The translations under genes were made by a program, and so were the position numbers. Below the pieces are notes generated by a model that saw nothing but the letters and a program-made list of their open reading frames with translations, was not told where the DNA came from and did no database searches. A DNA stretch of 64,000 bases from Oceanobacter sp. (GTDB lineage: Bacteria > Pseudomonadota > Gammaproteobacteria > Pseudomonadales > Oceanobacteraceae), in assembly GCA_002733645.1 (NCBI GenBank), contig NVWL01000014.1, positions 24,053 through 88,052 on the forward strand, in the 5' to 3' direction. This document shows, piece after piece, positions 18,236 through 27,009 of this stretch (positions are counted from its first letter, which is position 1; every line of letters begins with the position of its first letter).

Positions 18236-19279
18236 ATGAAAAAGATTAAAGTACTTATTGTTGATGATTCAGCCCTTATCCGAAAAATGCTCACTGAGAT
18301 ATTTTCGAAAACGAGTGATGTTGAAGTAGTCGGGGTGGCAAGTGACCCTCTGATTGCTCGCGATAAAATAAAACAGCTGAACCCTGATGTACTGACGTTA
18401 GACATTGAGATGCCGAGGATGGATGGCCTTCATTTTCTCAGTAACTTAATGCGTTTACGGCCTATGCCCGTCGTTATGGTCTCGACTTTAACGGCGAAAG
18501 GGGCACCGGAAACACTCGAAGCTTTAGAAATGGGGGCCGTGGATTATATTTGTAAGCCTGTGGCCAAAACGGAAGAAGCTTTTTTAAGCTTTTCTCATCA
18601 TTTGTGCGAAAAAGTACGTATCGCTTCTTGTGCAAGAGTACAGTTTACGGACGTAAAAGCGCGTAGCACCCCAAGAGTTGTTACACGCGAAAAAGACGAA
18701 AACTACCGTCGTATTATTGCTATCGGCTCATCGACAGGAGGCACAGAAGCCATCGCTGAAGTGTTAGCGGGCCTACCTGTGAATTGCCCTCCTGTGGTTA
18801 TTACGCAACATATTCCTGAAGTGTTTAGTGCCTCCTTGGCAAAACGGCTTAACAATCGTTTTCCGGTGGAGGTGGTTGAAGCACGAGACAATATGAAGGT
18901 TGAGAATGGTCGAGTAATTATTGCTCAGGGCGGGAAACATCTTCAGTTCCGACGCAAAGGACATGAACTGTTCACGGTCATTGATGATGGCCCTAAACAA
19001 AACCGTCATAAGCCATCGGTTGAAATTATGTTTAATTCTTTACTGCAGGTGTGCGGTGGCAAAGGAATAGTTGCAGTGATGCTGACCGGTATGGGCGCAG
19101 ATGGCGCGGTAGCGATGAAGCGCCTACATGATGATGGCGCCCTTACCATGGCCCAAGATGAAGCCTCATGTGTTGTTTGGGGAATGCCCAAAGCGGCCTA
19201 TGAGATTGGAGCCGTGGATACCTTGGTGCCATTGCAGAAGATTGCATCAAATATAATGAAATACGCGCGAGAAGCGTGA
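18236..19279 (+). CDS. cheB: Chemotaxis methylesterase CheB (F7-type module)
   Basis: CheB removes methyl groups from receptors and deamidates glutamines. The 347-residue product has a receiver domain (D10/D11, phospho-acceptor D56 in LTLDIEMPRMDG) and a methylesterase domain with the catalytic serine in IGSSTGGTEA, histidine in TQHIPE and aspartate in MLTGMGADGA. It ends the second chemosensory block. A second, distinct CheB is encoded at 37938. Confidence 0.95.
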   Translation: MKKIKVLIVDDSALIRKMLTEIFSKTSDVEVVGVASDPLIARDKIKQLNPDVLTLDIEMPRMDGLHFLSNLMRLRPMPVVMVSTLTAKGAPETLEALEMGAVDYICKPVAKTEEAFLSFSHHLCEKVRIASCARVQFTDVKARSTPRVVTREKDENYRRIIAIGSSTGGTEAIAEVLAGLPVNCPPVVITQHIPEVFSASLAKRLNNRFPVEVVEARDNMKVENGRVIIAQGGKHLQFRRKGHELFTVIDDGPKQNRHKPSVEIMFNSLLQVCGGKGIVAVMLTGMGADGAVAMKRLHDDGALTMAQDEASCVVWGMPKAAYEIGAVDTLVPLQKIASNIMKYAREA

Positions 19280-19335
19280 ATATCCTGACTTTTGTGCTAA
19301 TACTTAAAGCATAATTTTTTTCTGGAGATCTTAGT

Positions 19336-19638
19336 ATGTCTGTACGTGCATCGTTAGAGGGTGAAGGTCGCGAGTTGATCATTAAGGTTGACGGGCGGTT
19401 TGATTTTAGTGCGCATCAAGAGTTTAGAGAAGCCTATGAGCATAGTAATGGCGTCGGCAGTTACGTTGTCGACCTAGGGGCTGCTACTTACTTGGATAGC
19501 TCTGCATTAGGTATGTTACTCCTTTTGCGGGATCATGCGGGCGGTGATAATTCTGCAATATGTATCACTAACTGCAATGAAGACGTGAAGAAGATTCTCA
19601 CGATCTCTAACTTTGAGCAGCTTTTCACAATACAGTAA
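19336..19638 (+). CDS. hsbA: HsbA-like STAS anti-sigma-factor antagonist
   Basis: The 100-residue single STAS domain contains the intact phosphorylation loop TYLDSSALGMLLLL, with Ser56 at the expected site. In P. aeruginosa, HsbA is the substrate of the HsbR kinase/phosphatase and affects FlgM and HsbD; in Shewanella the CrsA/CrsR pair is similar. Here the gene is 9 bases before an HsbR-like gene, and an HPt gene and fliK follow. The same STAS-regulator-HPt-fliK order occurs in P. putida. The symbol is assigned by this synteny. Confidence 0.8.
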   Translation: MSVRASLEGEGRELIIKVDGRFDFSAHQEFREAYEHSNGVGSYVVDLGAATYLDSSALGMLLLLRDHAGGDNSAICITNCNEDVKKILTISNFEQLFTIQ

Positions 19639-19647
19639 TAGTTATCT

Positions 19648-21429
19648 ATGGCGGCTTACAAAGTACTTATCGCTGATGATAACAGCGTAGATCGGAAGGT
19701 ATTATCACGGGTTGTGCGCAATCAAGGCAACGAAGTTATTGAAGTGAGTAATGGCTTTGAAGCCGTCGATGCATTTCGCGAGCATAATCCTGAAATTGTT
19801 TTGATGGATGTCATGATGCCTGGCCTAAATGGCAAGGATGCGACTCGGAAAATCAAAGAAATCGCGAATGAAGATTTCGTCCCTATCATATTTTTGACCT
19901 CACTTTCGGATGCTCAAAGCTTGGCAGATTGCTTAGAATCTGGCGGCGATGATTTTCTGACCAAACCGTATAACCATATTGTTCTGCAAGCCAAAATTAA
20001 CTCGTTTCACCGTATGTCGGAAATGCATCGTACGTTATTGCATCAGCGCGATGAAATCGCACGTGCCAATAAGCACATGCTGCAAGAACAGCGAGTGGCA
20101 AAAGCGGTATACGACAACGTTGCACATGCGGGTTGTTTGAATGCTGACAATATTCGATATGAACTGTCGCCGTTGGCCGTCTTTAATGGCGATGTGTTGT
20201 TGGCAGCACGTAAGCCCAGTGGGGGGATGCATGTACTACTAGGCGACTTTACGGGGCACGGTTTACCCGCCGCTATTGGCGCTATGCCGATGGCTGATAT
20301 CTTTTATGGTATGACGGCCAAGGGCTTTGGCTTACGCGAAGTTTTGCGAGAGATTAATCAAAAGCTTAAAAGTGTGTTGCCGGTCGGTTTTTTTTGTTGC
20401 TCTGCCGCCGTTGATTTGGCCCCGGATCGTCAATCGGTTCGTGTGTGGATGGGGGGAGTGCCTGACTGTTATCTCCTGAGAGCGGATGGTAAATCAATAG
20501 AAACCTTATCCTCGCGTCATTTACCACTGGGTGTTCTGTCGGGGGATAAATTTAATGACCAAATGTCTGAGTTTCCTATGGCCATGGGAGATAGGTTATT
20601 TCTGTGGTCTGATGGCATTATTGAAGCGCGCAATGATGCTGGTGAAATGTTTGGCCAAGATCAGCTTCAACATACGATTCGAAACAGTGCCTCGCCTCTA
20701 AATGTATTTGATGATATTCAAACGGTTGTGAACGAGTTTATTGGGGAGAGTGAACAGGACGACGATACCACCTTGATTGAAGTCATTATGTCTGAATCCT
20801 TACATGATACCCGTGAAGATAGTGGTCAGAATAAAAATAGTAATAATGCCAATGCCAACTCTCGTGGCCCTATGGATTGGCGCATGGAATATCATATGGA
20901 AGCGTCAACGTTGCGAACGTTTAATCCTGTCCCTTTGATGAATCACATTATGATGGAAGTGCCTGGGTTGCGTGCTATTGGCGGGCAGCTGTATACCGTT
21001 ATGGCAGAGTTATTTTCTAACTCACTTGAGCATGGAGTGCTGGGTTTAAAATCATCACTAAAGGGGTCGGCGGATGGCTTTATGGAATATTACCGTTTGC
21101 GAGAAGAACGTGCATCTTCACTGCAAGATGGTTATGTTCGGGTCACTATGCAACATACTGGTGATGATGCATCGGGTGATCTCACATTAACTATAGAAGA
21201 CAGCGGTGATGGTTTTGAATACGATAATAGTGTCTTGTTCAAAGCGTCGGACAACACGTATTCAGGCAGAGGCATTCCCTTGCTGAATTCAATTTGTCGT
21301 TCGCTAAAGTATAAAGGCAAGGGCAACATTGTGGAGGCGGTTATTCATTGGCCAATTGAGTCAAAAACGGACAATGAGTTAGCCCAAACCACTGACGCCT
21401 TTCCGAGTTCAGAGGCTTGCGATGACTAA
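19648..21429 (+). CDS. hsbR: HsbR-like response regulator with PP2C phosphatase and kinase domains
   Basis: This 593-residue protein combines a receiver (residues 1-120, D54 in IVLMDVMMPGLNG), a helical linker (~125-155), and a SpoIIE/PP2C-type serine phosphatase (~160-380). The phosphatase metal-site motifs are VLLGDFTGHGLPAAIG and LFLWSDGIIEARN. An RsbW/SpoIIAB-like HATPase domain is near 425-575 (AELFSNSLEHGV, EDSGDGF). It therefore both phosphorylates and dephosphorylates an antagonist such as the adjacent STAS protein, under control of phosphorylation by an HPt or kinase. It overlaps the HPt gene by 8 bases. Confidence 0.9.
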   Translation: MAAYKVLIADDNSVDRKVLSRVVRNQGNEVIEVSNGFEAVDAFREHNPEIVLMDVMMPGLNGKDATRKIKEIANEDFVPIIFLTSLSDAQSLADCLESGGDDFLTKPYNHIVLQAKINSFHRMSEMHRTLLHQRDEIARANKHMLQEQRVAKAVYDNVAHAGCLNADNIRYELSPLAVFNGDVLLAARKPSGGMHVLLGDFTGHGLPAAIGAMPMADIFYGMTAKGFGLREVLREINQKLKSVLPVGFFCCSAAVDLAPDRQSVRVWMGGVPDCYLLRADGKSIETLSSRHLPLGVLSGDKFNDQMSEFPMAMGDRLFLWSDGIIEARNDAGEMFGQDQLQHTIRNSASPLNVFDDIQTVVNEFIGESEQDDDTTLIEVIMSESLHDTREDSGQNKNSNNANANSRGPMDWRMEYHMEASTLRTFNPVPLMNHIMMEVPGLRAIGGQLYTVMAELFSNSLEHGVLGLKSSLKGSADGFMEYYRLREERASSLQDGYVRVTMQHTGDDASGDLTLTIEDSGDGFEYDNSVLFKASDNTYSGRGIPLLNSICRSLKYKGKGNIVEAVIHWPIESKTDNELAQTTDAFPSSEACDD

Positions 21430-21760
21430 ATTGAATCAAGCGGCTTTTAGTGATCTTCGAGAGATTATGGAAGAAGAGTTTTCACCACTCTTAGAGTTAT
21501 ATATCAAAGACTCGGATTCACGTATTGAAGAACTAACCCTGTATTTAGAAGCGGCAGACTATGAATCGCTTCGTCAAACTGTCCATAGCTTTAAAGGTGC
21601 GAGCAGTAATATCTGTGCTGTTGAATTAAGTCAGCAGGCTCAAAAAATCGAAGATGCCGCGAAAGAACAACGCATTGAGGGTTTGTCAGCGGCCATCGAT
21701 GCTCTTAAAACAGAGTATCTATCTGTGCGCGAAGAACTCATGGCCGATATTAAAAAATAG
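21422..21760 (+). CDS. Histidine phosphotransfer (HPt) protein
   Basis: The 112-residue product is a four-helix HPt domain with phospho-acceptor His55 in TVHSFKGASSNIC. The ATG overlaps the end of the HsbR-like gene by 8 bases, so the two are translationally coupled. It probably passes phosphate to the receiver of that protein from a hybrid kinase encoded elsewhere; in P. aeruginosa HptB plays this role. Its identity as HptB is likely from context but not proven. Confidence 0.88.
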   Translation: MTKLNQAAFSDLREIMEEEFSPLLELYIKDSDSRIEELTLYLEAADYESLRQTVHSFKGASSNICAVELSQQAQKIEDAAKEQRIEGLSAAIDALKTEYLSVREELMADIKK

Positions 21761-21772
21761 CAATTCCTAATG

Positions 21773-21789
21773 TTGGCCCTCCCTTTGCA
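21773..21789 (+). promoter_or_regulatory. Sigma-54 promoter of fliK
   Basis: TTGGCCCTCCCTTTGCA has GG at 21775-21776 and GC at 21787-21788, the exact RpoN spacing, with TTGCA at -12. It lies 36 bases before the fliK ATG. Confidence 0.8.
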
Positions 21790-21824
21790 ATATACCGAAT
21801 AACCTATGAACGCAGGATTCCGGT

Positions 21825-23243
21825 ATGAACTCGACGGGAACAACCAATCCACTGACATCACTGTTTATGTCGCTGGGTGGCACTCTAGATTTAAAAGACC
21901 TTGACCTCAGTACTGATGCGGCTTCTGGTCTATCTGATTTCTCTGATGTATTAAAAAACTTAGTGCCACCTTTTGGTGACGGCGGGCTAATGTCTCAAGC
22001 GAAATTAGGGGATGCGGGGCTAGAAAGTGGAGAAACTTTGCCGCTAACTTTACCGCCCGCTTTGCCGCTAACCTTACCGTTAGGAGCATTTTCAGAGGGC
22101 GACGCAACCTTAAGTGATGCGTTCGCTAACTCAGTAAGAGCGGATGAGTTAATACAGCAAATAGAATCGCCGTTATCCGTCGCTGTTAATCTCGCACCGA
22201 ATCCCCCTAAAGTCGTGTCAGGTATCGATAAAACTCAATTAGGAGAGACGCTTCCCACGAATGGGCTAGCACTTGAGGAGGAAGCACTTTCCGCATCGCT
22301 AGACGCTAGCAGTACTATTAATCTAGACCAAAGCGTCGTGCCGCCTGTGACTCAATCGTTATCAAATGCTGTTGCCGCAAGCCCTTCACTCTCTTCATCC
22401 TTACCAAATAATGGCTCGGGGTCTTTGTCTCAGCGTGCGACTGGTCGTACGACATCAGAGGCTCTAGCGTCGGGCTCCGGTTTGTCTTCTGAAAGTAGCA
22501 TCAATGATCTTACTGAGGAGGGACTGATTGAAGATTTTCGTCCGGTAACGCTGGATGCTGATAATCCGATGTCAGACAAGCTCATGTCAGAGAATGGCGT
22601 ACGCTCTCCGCAAACCGGACCTGCATCATTATTTAATAGTTTGATGCTCGACACACCGGTGTCGGGGACTAAAACTGCGGATGTTACGTTGGCGGCAATG
22701 ACCGCAGATGCAGCACAGGCATCCACTAGTGTGGAGTCTGATGCGTATGAAGGCATCGACTTGCAAGCTGATGAAACCTTAGAGCAAAAATTACAAACCC
22801 AACTGCGCGAGCGCCTGGAGTTTGGCCAAGATAAAAAAGAATGGGGTGGGGCATTAGGCGCTCGGTTAATGACAATGGTGGCTGATGATATTCAGCAGGC
22901 ACGAATCCAGTTAGATCCCCCAGAGCTGGGTAGCCTAGAAATTAAAATGCAGATAAGTCAGGATCAAGCGAGTGTGCAGGTCACCGCTCAAAACGTACAG
23001 GTAAAAGATGTGCTTGATGCCAGTGCGCAGCGTTTGCGAGATGCGATGAATGCTCAAGGTATCGAATTGGCAGAGTTTAGTGTGAGTACTAACGCCGACA
23101 CTGAGCAGCAAAGTGGCCAGCAAGGTGAGTCTGAGCAAGAGTCATTTGCTGGGACTGACGACGACTGGCAAGATTCCGACGATTCCAATATCAATACACA
23201 CGAGATAGCGGCGTCAAATTCACTTCTTGATACCTTCGCGTAA
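21825..23243 (+). CDS. fliK: Flagellar hook-length control protein FliK
   Basis: FliK is the secreted molecular ruler that sets hook length and switches export specificity through FlhB. The 472-residue product has a long Ser/Leu/Ala-rich, poorly conserved N-terminal region and a recognisable C-terminal core at ~residues 345-415 (QARIQLDPPELGSLEIKMQI, QRLRDAMNAQGIELAEFSV). An acidic Gln/Ser/Asp-rich tail follows. It has its own sigma-54 promoter and is followed by an intrinsic terminator, so it is probably monocistronic. Its position before fliL matches Pseudomonas and Vibrio clusters. Confidence 0.92.
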   Translation: MNSTGTTNPLTSLFMSLGGTLDLKDLDLSTDAASGLSDFSDVLKNLVPPFGDGGLMSQAKLGDAGLESGETLPLTLPPALPLTLPLGAFSEGDATLSDAFANSVRADELIQQIESPLSVAVNLAPNPPKVVSGIDKTQLGETLPTNGLALEEEALSASLDASSTINLDQSVVPPVTQSLSNAVAASPSLSSSLPNNGSGSLSQRATGRTTSEALASGSGLSSESSINDLTEEGLIEDFRPVTLDADNPMSDKLMSENGVRSPQTGPASLFNSLMLDTPVSGTKTADVTLAAMTADAAQASTSVESDAYEGIDLQADETLEQKLQTQLRERLEFGQDKKEWGGALGARLMTMVADDIQQARIQLDPPELGSLEIKMQISQDQASVQVTAQNVQVKDVLDASAQRLRDAMNAQGIELAEFSVSTNADTEQQSGQQGESEQESFAGTDDDWQDSDDSNINTHEIAASNSLLDTFA

Positions 23244-23263
23244 TTCTTCTTACGTCATAAAAA

Positions 23264-23285
23264 CTGCCGTCAACTCTGACGGCAG
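23264..23285 (+). other. Perfect hairpin after fliK
   Basis: CTGCCGTCA-ACTC-TGACGGCAG is a 9-bp perfect stem with a 4-base loop, 20 bases after the fliK stop. No T-run follows. It is the first of two stacked hairpins between fliK and fliL. Confidence 0.7.
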
Positions 23286-23310
23286 CTCTCTCAGAACCTT
23301 CTAAACTTGA

Positions 23311-23342
23311 GGCACAGTAAAATTTTACTGTGCCATTTTTTT
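23311..23342 (+). terminator. Intrinsic terminator after fliK
   Basis: GGCACAGTAA-AATT-TTACTGTGCC forms a perfect 10-bp stem and is followed by ATTTTTTT. It separates fliK from the sigma-54 promoter of fliL that begins 13 bases later. Confidence 0.88.
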
Positions 23343-23354
23343 GGCGAAAAAACG

Positions 23355-23370
23355 TGGCACAACCTTTGCA
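23355..23370 (+). promoter_or_regulatory. Sigma-54 promoter of fliLMNOPQR-flhB
   Basis: TGGCACAACCTTTGCA is a near-perfect RpoN site (TGGCAC and TTGCA, GG and GC 12 bases apart). It lies 31 bases before the fliL ATG and directly after the fliK terminator. Confidence 0.9.
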
Positions 23371-23401
23371 GAATTGACTAACAGAGTGGAGATAGGTCGT
23401 T

Positions 23402-23938
23402 ATGGCTAAAGAACAGGATTTAAAACTAGAAGGTGAAGGTGCCGCTGCGGAAGAAGAGCAAAGTGGTGGTGGCAAAAAAAAGCTCATCATTATTATTCTC
23501 CTTGTGCTTGTCGTGCTGGGCGCGGGTGGTGGTGCAGCAGCCTTCTTTCTTTTAGGAGGGGACGATGAAGCAGTCTCTGACGAAGACGTGGTTGAGGAAG
23601 TCATCGAAGAGCCAGAAATTCCCGCTCAATATATTAAATTGAAACCAGAATTTGTCATTAGTTTTCAGGTGGGAACGCGTCAACGTTTTGTACAAACAAG
23701 TATCGAAATCATGACGCGGCAACAGTCTATTGTGGATGCTTTAGAGCTGCATGAACCTATGATCCGTAACGAAGTCATTCGCATTATTAGCAGCCAAGAC
23801 TTTACCGCGTTACGTACCGGAGAAGGACGATTGTCACTGCAAGAATCGTTAAAAGAAGCACTGGTAGAAATTATGCAAACCGAAGCTGGCTCCGAGGGTA
23901 TCGAAGCTGTGTTGTTCACTAATTTTGTAATGCAGTAG
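23402..23938 (+). CDS. fliL: Flagellar basal body-associated protein FliL
   Basis: FliL is an inner-membrane protein around the stator that supports motor function. The 178-residue product has a short cytoplasmic tail, one membrane helix at residues ~27-50 (KKLIIIILLVLVVLGAGGGA), an acidic linker and the periplasmic FliL domain (IKLKPEFVISFQVGTRQRFV to AVLFTNFVMQ at the C-terminus). It is first in the fliLMNOPQR-flhB operon and 9 bases before fliM. Confidence 0.95.
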   Translation: MAKEQDLKLEGEGAAAEEEQSGGGKKKLIIIILLVLVVLGAGGGAAAFFLLGGDDEAVSDEDVVEEVIEEPEIPAQYIKLKPEFVISFQVGTRQRFVQTSIEIMTRQQSIVDALELHEPMIRNEVIRIISSQDFTALRTGEGRLSLQESLKEALVEIMQTEAGSEGIEAVLFTNFVMQ

Positions 23939-23947
23939 GGGCTATTT

Positions 23948-24916
23948 GTGCAGGATTTACTGTCGCAAGACGAAATTGATGCCTTATTGCATGGCGTCGA
24001 CGACGGTGATATTGGCCCGGAAGAAGAGGTCGATTCTACCGGCGTAAAAGCGTACGACTTAAGCAGTAATGATCGAATCGTCCGTGGGCGCATGCCGACG
24101 CTGGAGATGATCAACGAACGTTTTGCGCGGTACACCCGCATCAGTATGTTCAACTTTTTACGTCGCAGCGCCGATGTTGCGTCTGGCGGTGTACAGATCA
24201 TGAAGTTTGGTGAGTACATACATACCTTGTATGTGCCCACGAGTTTGAACTTAGTCAAAATGCGGCCGTTACGCGGTACGGCATTATTTATTTTAGATGC
24301 AAAATTAGTATTTAAGTTAGTTGATAATTTTTTTGGTGGTGATGGGCGACATGCAAAAATTGAAGGTCGTGAATTTACGCCAACCGAAGTGCGCGTGGTG
24401 CAGTTAATTCTGACTCAAGTGTTTGAAGACATGATGGAAGCATGGTCTCCGGTATTACCGATTGAGTTTGAATATGTAGGCTCTGAAGTCAACCCAGCCA
24501 TGGCAAACATTGTTAGCCCAAGTGAAGTTGTCGTCGTCAGTACCTTTAACATTGAACTTGATGGCGGCGGCGGTGACCTTCATTTAACGATTCCGTATTC
24601 CATGATCGAGCCAGTACGTGAAGTGCTCGATGCCGGTGTTCAGAGTGACGTAGATGATGTGGATGAGCGCTGGCAGCAATCGTTACGCGAAGACATCCTA
24701 GATGCAAAAGTCGATATTCACGGCACATTAGTAGAACGAGACATAAAACTGCGTGAAGTAGCTGCGTTGAAAGAAGGGGATGTTATTCCCATCGAACTGC
24801 CAGATAACTTTGTGCTGGAAGCAAACGGTATTCCTGTCTTTAACGGGAAAATGGGTATCTCAAATAATAATTTGGCGGTGAAAATCATCGAGCAAATTAA
24901 AACTAAAAGGCGCTAA
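23948..24916 (+). CDS. fliM: Flagellar motor switch protein FliM
   Basis: FliM is the C-ring protein that receives phosphorylated CheY. The 322-residue product starts at a GTG with MQDLLSQDEIDALLHGV, the conserved N-terminal CheY-binding helix. The CheC-like middle domain has the GGxG-type motif (LVDNFFGGDGR) and the C-terminal SpoA domain occupies ~255-315 (LREVAALKEGDVIPIELP). It is followed by fliN after 11 bases. Confidence 0.97.
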   Translation: MQDLLSQDEIDALLHGVDDGDIGPEEEVDSTGVKAYDLSSNDRIVRGRMPTLEMINERFARYTRISMFNFLRRSADVASGGVQIMKFGEYIHTLYVPTSLNLVKMRPLRGTALFILDAKLVFKLVDNFFGGDGRHAKIEGREFTPTEVRVVQLILTQVFEDMMEAWSPVLPIEFEYVGSEVNPAMANIVSPSEVVVVSTFNIELDGGGGDLHLTIPYSMIEPVREVLDAGVQSDVDDVDERWQQSLREDILDAKVDIHGTLVERDIKLREVAALKEGDVIPIELPDNFVLEANGIPVFNGKMGISNNNLAVKIIEQIKTKRR

Positions 24917-24927
24917 CGGAGTCCGTT

Positions 24928-25467
24928 ATGAGTGATGAAAAGGATCAGGATCAGTCTCCGGAAGAAGAGCTAGATCCACAAAAATTGGCTGATGAAGTGG
25001 CCAATGGCATGTTAGATGCGGAAGAGTCAGATTCGGCAAGTGATGAGGGCGAGGGAGCTGCGGATGGCGATGATCAGGATCTCGCTGATGAGTGGGCTGC
25101 GGCCATGGAAGAATCTGGTGACGGTGATACAGAGCCCGAGGATGATGTGCGCCAAGTGGAGCTTGATCAGCTTAAAGATGAAAGCAAGCCGTTATCGGCG
25201 GATGACCATCCAGAACTTGATGTCATTCTCGATATACCCGTGCGCATATCGATGGAAGTCGGTGCAACCAAAATCCCAATTCGTAATTTATTGCAGTTGA
25301 ATCAAGGTTCGGTTGTTGAATTAGATCGTTTGGCGGGTGAACCACTGGATGTTTTAGTTAACGGAACATTAATTGCGCATGGCGAAGTGGTCATGGTCAA
25401 CGATAAATTCGGTATTCGTCTAACGGATGTGGTAAGCCAAAGTGAACGTATTCAGCGCTTGCGCTAA
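24928..25467 (+). CDS. fliN: Flagellar motor switch protein FliN
   Basis: FliN forms the base of the C-ring and docks FliH. The 179-residue product has an acidic Asp/Glu/Ser-rich N-terminal half and a C-terminal SpoA domain (residues ~90-175: VILDIPVRISMEVGATKIPI, RDLLxLNQGS-type LLQLNQGSVVELDRLAGEPL). It overlaps fliO by 26 bases. The length is a little above the 137 residues of enteric FliN because of the acidic extension, as in Pseudomonas. Confidence 0.95.
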   Translation: MSDEKDQDQSPEEELDPQKLADEVANGMLDAEESDSASDEGEGAADGDDQDLADEWAAAMEESGDGDTEPEDDVRQVELDQLKDESKPLSADDHPELDVILDIPVRISMEVGATKIPIRNLLQLNQGSVVELDRLAGEPLDVLVNGTLIAHGEVVMVNDKFGIRLTDVVSQSERIQRLR

Positions 25468-25861
25468 GGCGCTCATACTTCTTCTGCCTGCTTTTGTTCA
25501 GGCAGAAGAAACCGTTGCTGTTGCTGCACCAACGTTACAAACAGACCCCATGGGTAGTGCAGGAAAGGTCGCTGCGTTTTTGGTACTGATTCTGGCATTA
25601 ATATTTGGTTTAGCGTGGCTGGTCAATAAAACCAGAGCCGGTCACATGACGGGCAATGGTAAGCAACTGCAGATGTTGGCGGTATTGCCTTTAGGTACCA
25701 AAGAAAAAATTGCCATTATTCAAGCCGGTGATCAGCAACTTGTGATTGGTATTACTCCGCAGCAAATAACAACACTTTCTGTATTAGATACTCCAATCTC
25801 TGTTGAGCAAAACTCACCGGCCAGCTTTTCTGAAATACTTAAAATGGCGGCCAAGCGATGA
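25442..25861 (+). CDS. fliO: Flagellar biosynthesis protein FliO
   Basis: FliO is a small membrane protein that helps assemble the FliPQR export gate. The 139-residue product begins with a hydrophobic signal-like helix ([12 protein letters not shown]), has one clear membrane span at ~residues 42-62 ([19 protein letters not shown]) and a cytoplasmic FliO domain ([20 protein letters not shown]). I use the GTG at 25442 inside the end of fliN because it supplies the N-terminal hydrophobic segment. No strong ribosome site is visible, so coupling to fliN is likely. Its stop overlaps the fliP ATG (ATGA). Confidence 0.88.
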   Translation: MNVFSACAKALILLLPAFVQAEETVAVAAPTLQTDPMGSAGKVAAFLVLILALIFGLAWLVNKTRAGHMTGNGKQLQMLAVLPLGTKEKIAIIQAGDQQLVIGITPQQITTLSVLDTPISVEQNSPASFSEILKMAAKR

Positions 25862-26694
25862 TGTTTATTCAACGTATATTGGTGCTTATTTTAACTTGTT
25901 TGCCATTATTCGTGATGGCTGCTGATCCGGTGGTGGGAAATAGTGTTAGTAATAACACCAGCAGTCTTGTACCTAATGTACCGATAGGTGCGGCCTCAGT
26001 GACGGCACCTGGTTATTTAGGGGTGCCAGCGGTTGTGTATAAAACTACCGATAGTGGCGGCGAGTACACAGTAACGATTCAAATACTTGCTCTCATGACC
26101 ATGCTGTCGATATTACCGTCGCTGCTGATCATGATGACATCATTTACTCGGATTATTGTTGTGCTGGCAATCCTTCGACAGGCGATTGGTTTGCAGCAAA
26201 CACCATCGAATCAGGTGCTCTTAGGGTTAGCATTATTCTTGACCTTATTCATTATGATGCCGGTATTTCGTGTGGTAAACGCCGACGCGATACAGCCGTA
26301 CTTAGCAGAAGAAATTACGCCACAGGTTGCCCTTGAACGTGCCATCGTGCCAGTGCATGAATTTATGCTGGCGCAAACTCGTGAAACCGATCTTAATTTA
26401 TTTGTACGTATCAGTGGTCGCACCGACATCACCAGCGCTGCAGAAACTCCAATTCACATTTTAATTCCGGCATTTATCACCAGTGAATTAAAAACCGCCT
26501 TTCAAATAGGGTTCCTTATATTTATTCCTTTTTTGATTATTGACTTAGTGGTCGCCAGTATTTTGATGGCCATGGGTATGATGATGTTGTCACCCATTAT
26601 TATTTCTCTGCCTTTTAAAATCATGCTGTTTGTACTGATTGATGGCTGGGCTTTGATAATGGGCACGTTGGCCAATAGCTTTGGCACTGTTTAA
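25858..26694 (+). CDS. fliP: Flagellar export gate protein FliP
   Basis: FliP is a core subunit of the flagellar type III export gate. The 278-residue product has a cleavable-type signal sequence ([20 protein letters not shown]), a short extracytoplasmic stretch and four membrane helices. Family signatures are [20 protein letters not shown] with [16 protein letters not shown], and the C-terminal [20 protein letters not shown]. It overlaps fliO by 4 bases. Confidence 0.97.
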   Translation: MMFIQRILVLILTCLPLFVMAADPVVGNSVSNNTSSLVPNVPIGAASVTAPGYLGVPAVVYKTTDSGGEYTVTIQILALMTMLSILPSLLIMMTSFTRIIVVLAILRQAIGLQQTPSNQVLLGLALFLTLFIMMPVFRVVNADAIQPYLAEEITPQVALERAIVPVHEFMLAQTRETDLNLFVRISGRTDITSAAETPIHILIPAFITSELKTAFQIGFLIFIPFLIIDLVVASILMAMGMMMLSPIIISLPFKIMLFVLIDGWALIMGTLANSFGTV

Positions 26695-26736
26695 GTCGCG
26701 GTATCCTAAGTACTCTAAAAGTGGGGGAGATGAATA

Positions 26737-27006
26737 ATGACGGAAGCAATGGTTGGCGATATATTTTCGAATGCTTTGTACCTCGTATTGTCCGTGGTCG
26801 TGATTATTATTGTTCCTAGTTTGGTGATTGGTTTAGCCGTGAGTACCTTTCAGGCGGCAACACAAATTAACGAACAAACATTGAGTTTCTTACCACGTCT
26901 CGTGGTAACGCTGCTGGCCATTATTATGTTTGGCCCATGGGCTGTCGGTGCATTAATGGATTACACCCGTGACATATACACCAACATTCCTTTTTTAATC
27001 GGGTGA
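26737..27006 (+). CDS. fliQ: Flagellar export gate protein FliQ
   Basis: FliQ is the smallest gate subunit of the export apparatus. The 89-residue product has two hydrophobic helices (LYLVLSVVVIIIVPSLVIGL and LVVTLLAIIMFGPW) separated by the conserved FQAATQINEQTLSFLPR loop. It is 42 bases after fliP with a GGGGGAG ribosome site, and 3 bases before fliR. Confidence 0.96.
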   Translation: MTEAMVGDIFSNALYLVLSVVVIIIVPSLVIGLAVSTFQAATQINEQTLSFLPRLVVTLLAIIMFGPWAVGALMDYTRDIYTNIPFLIG

Positions 27007-27009
27007 TGT

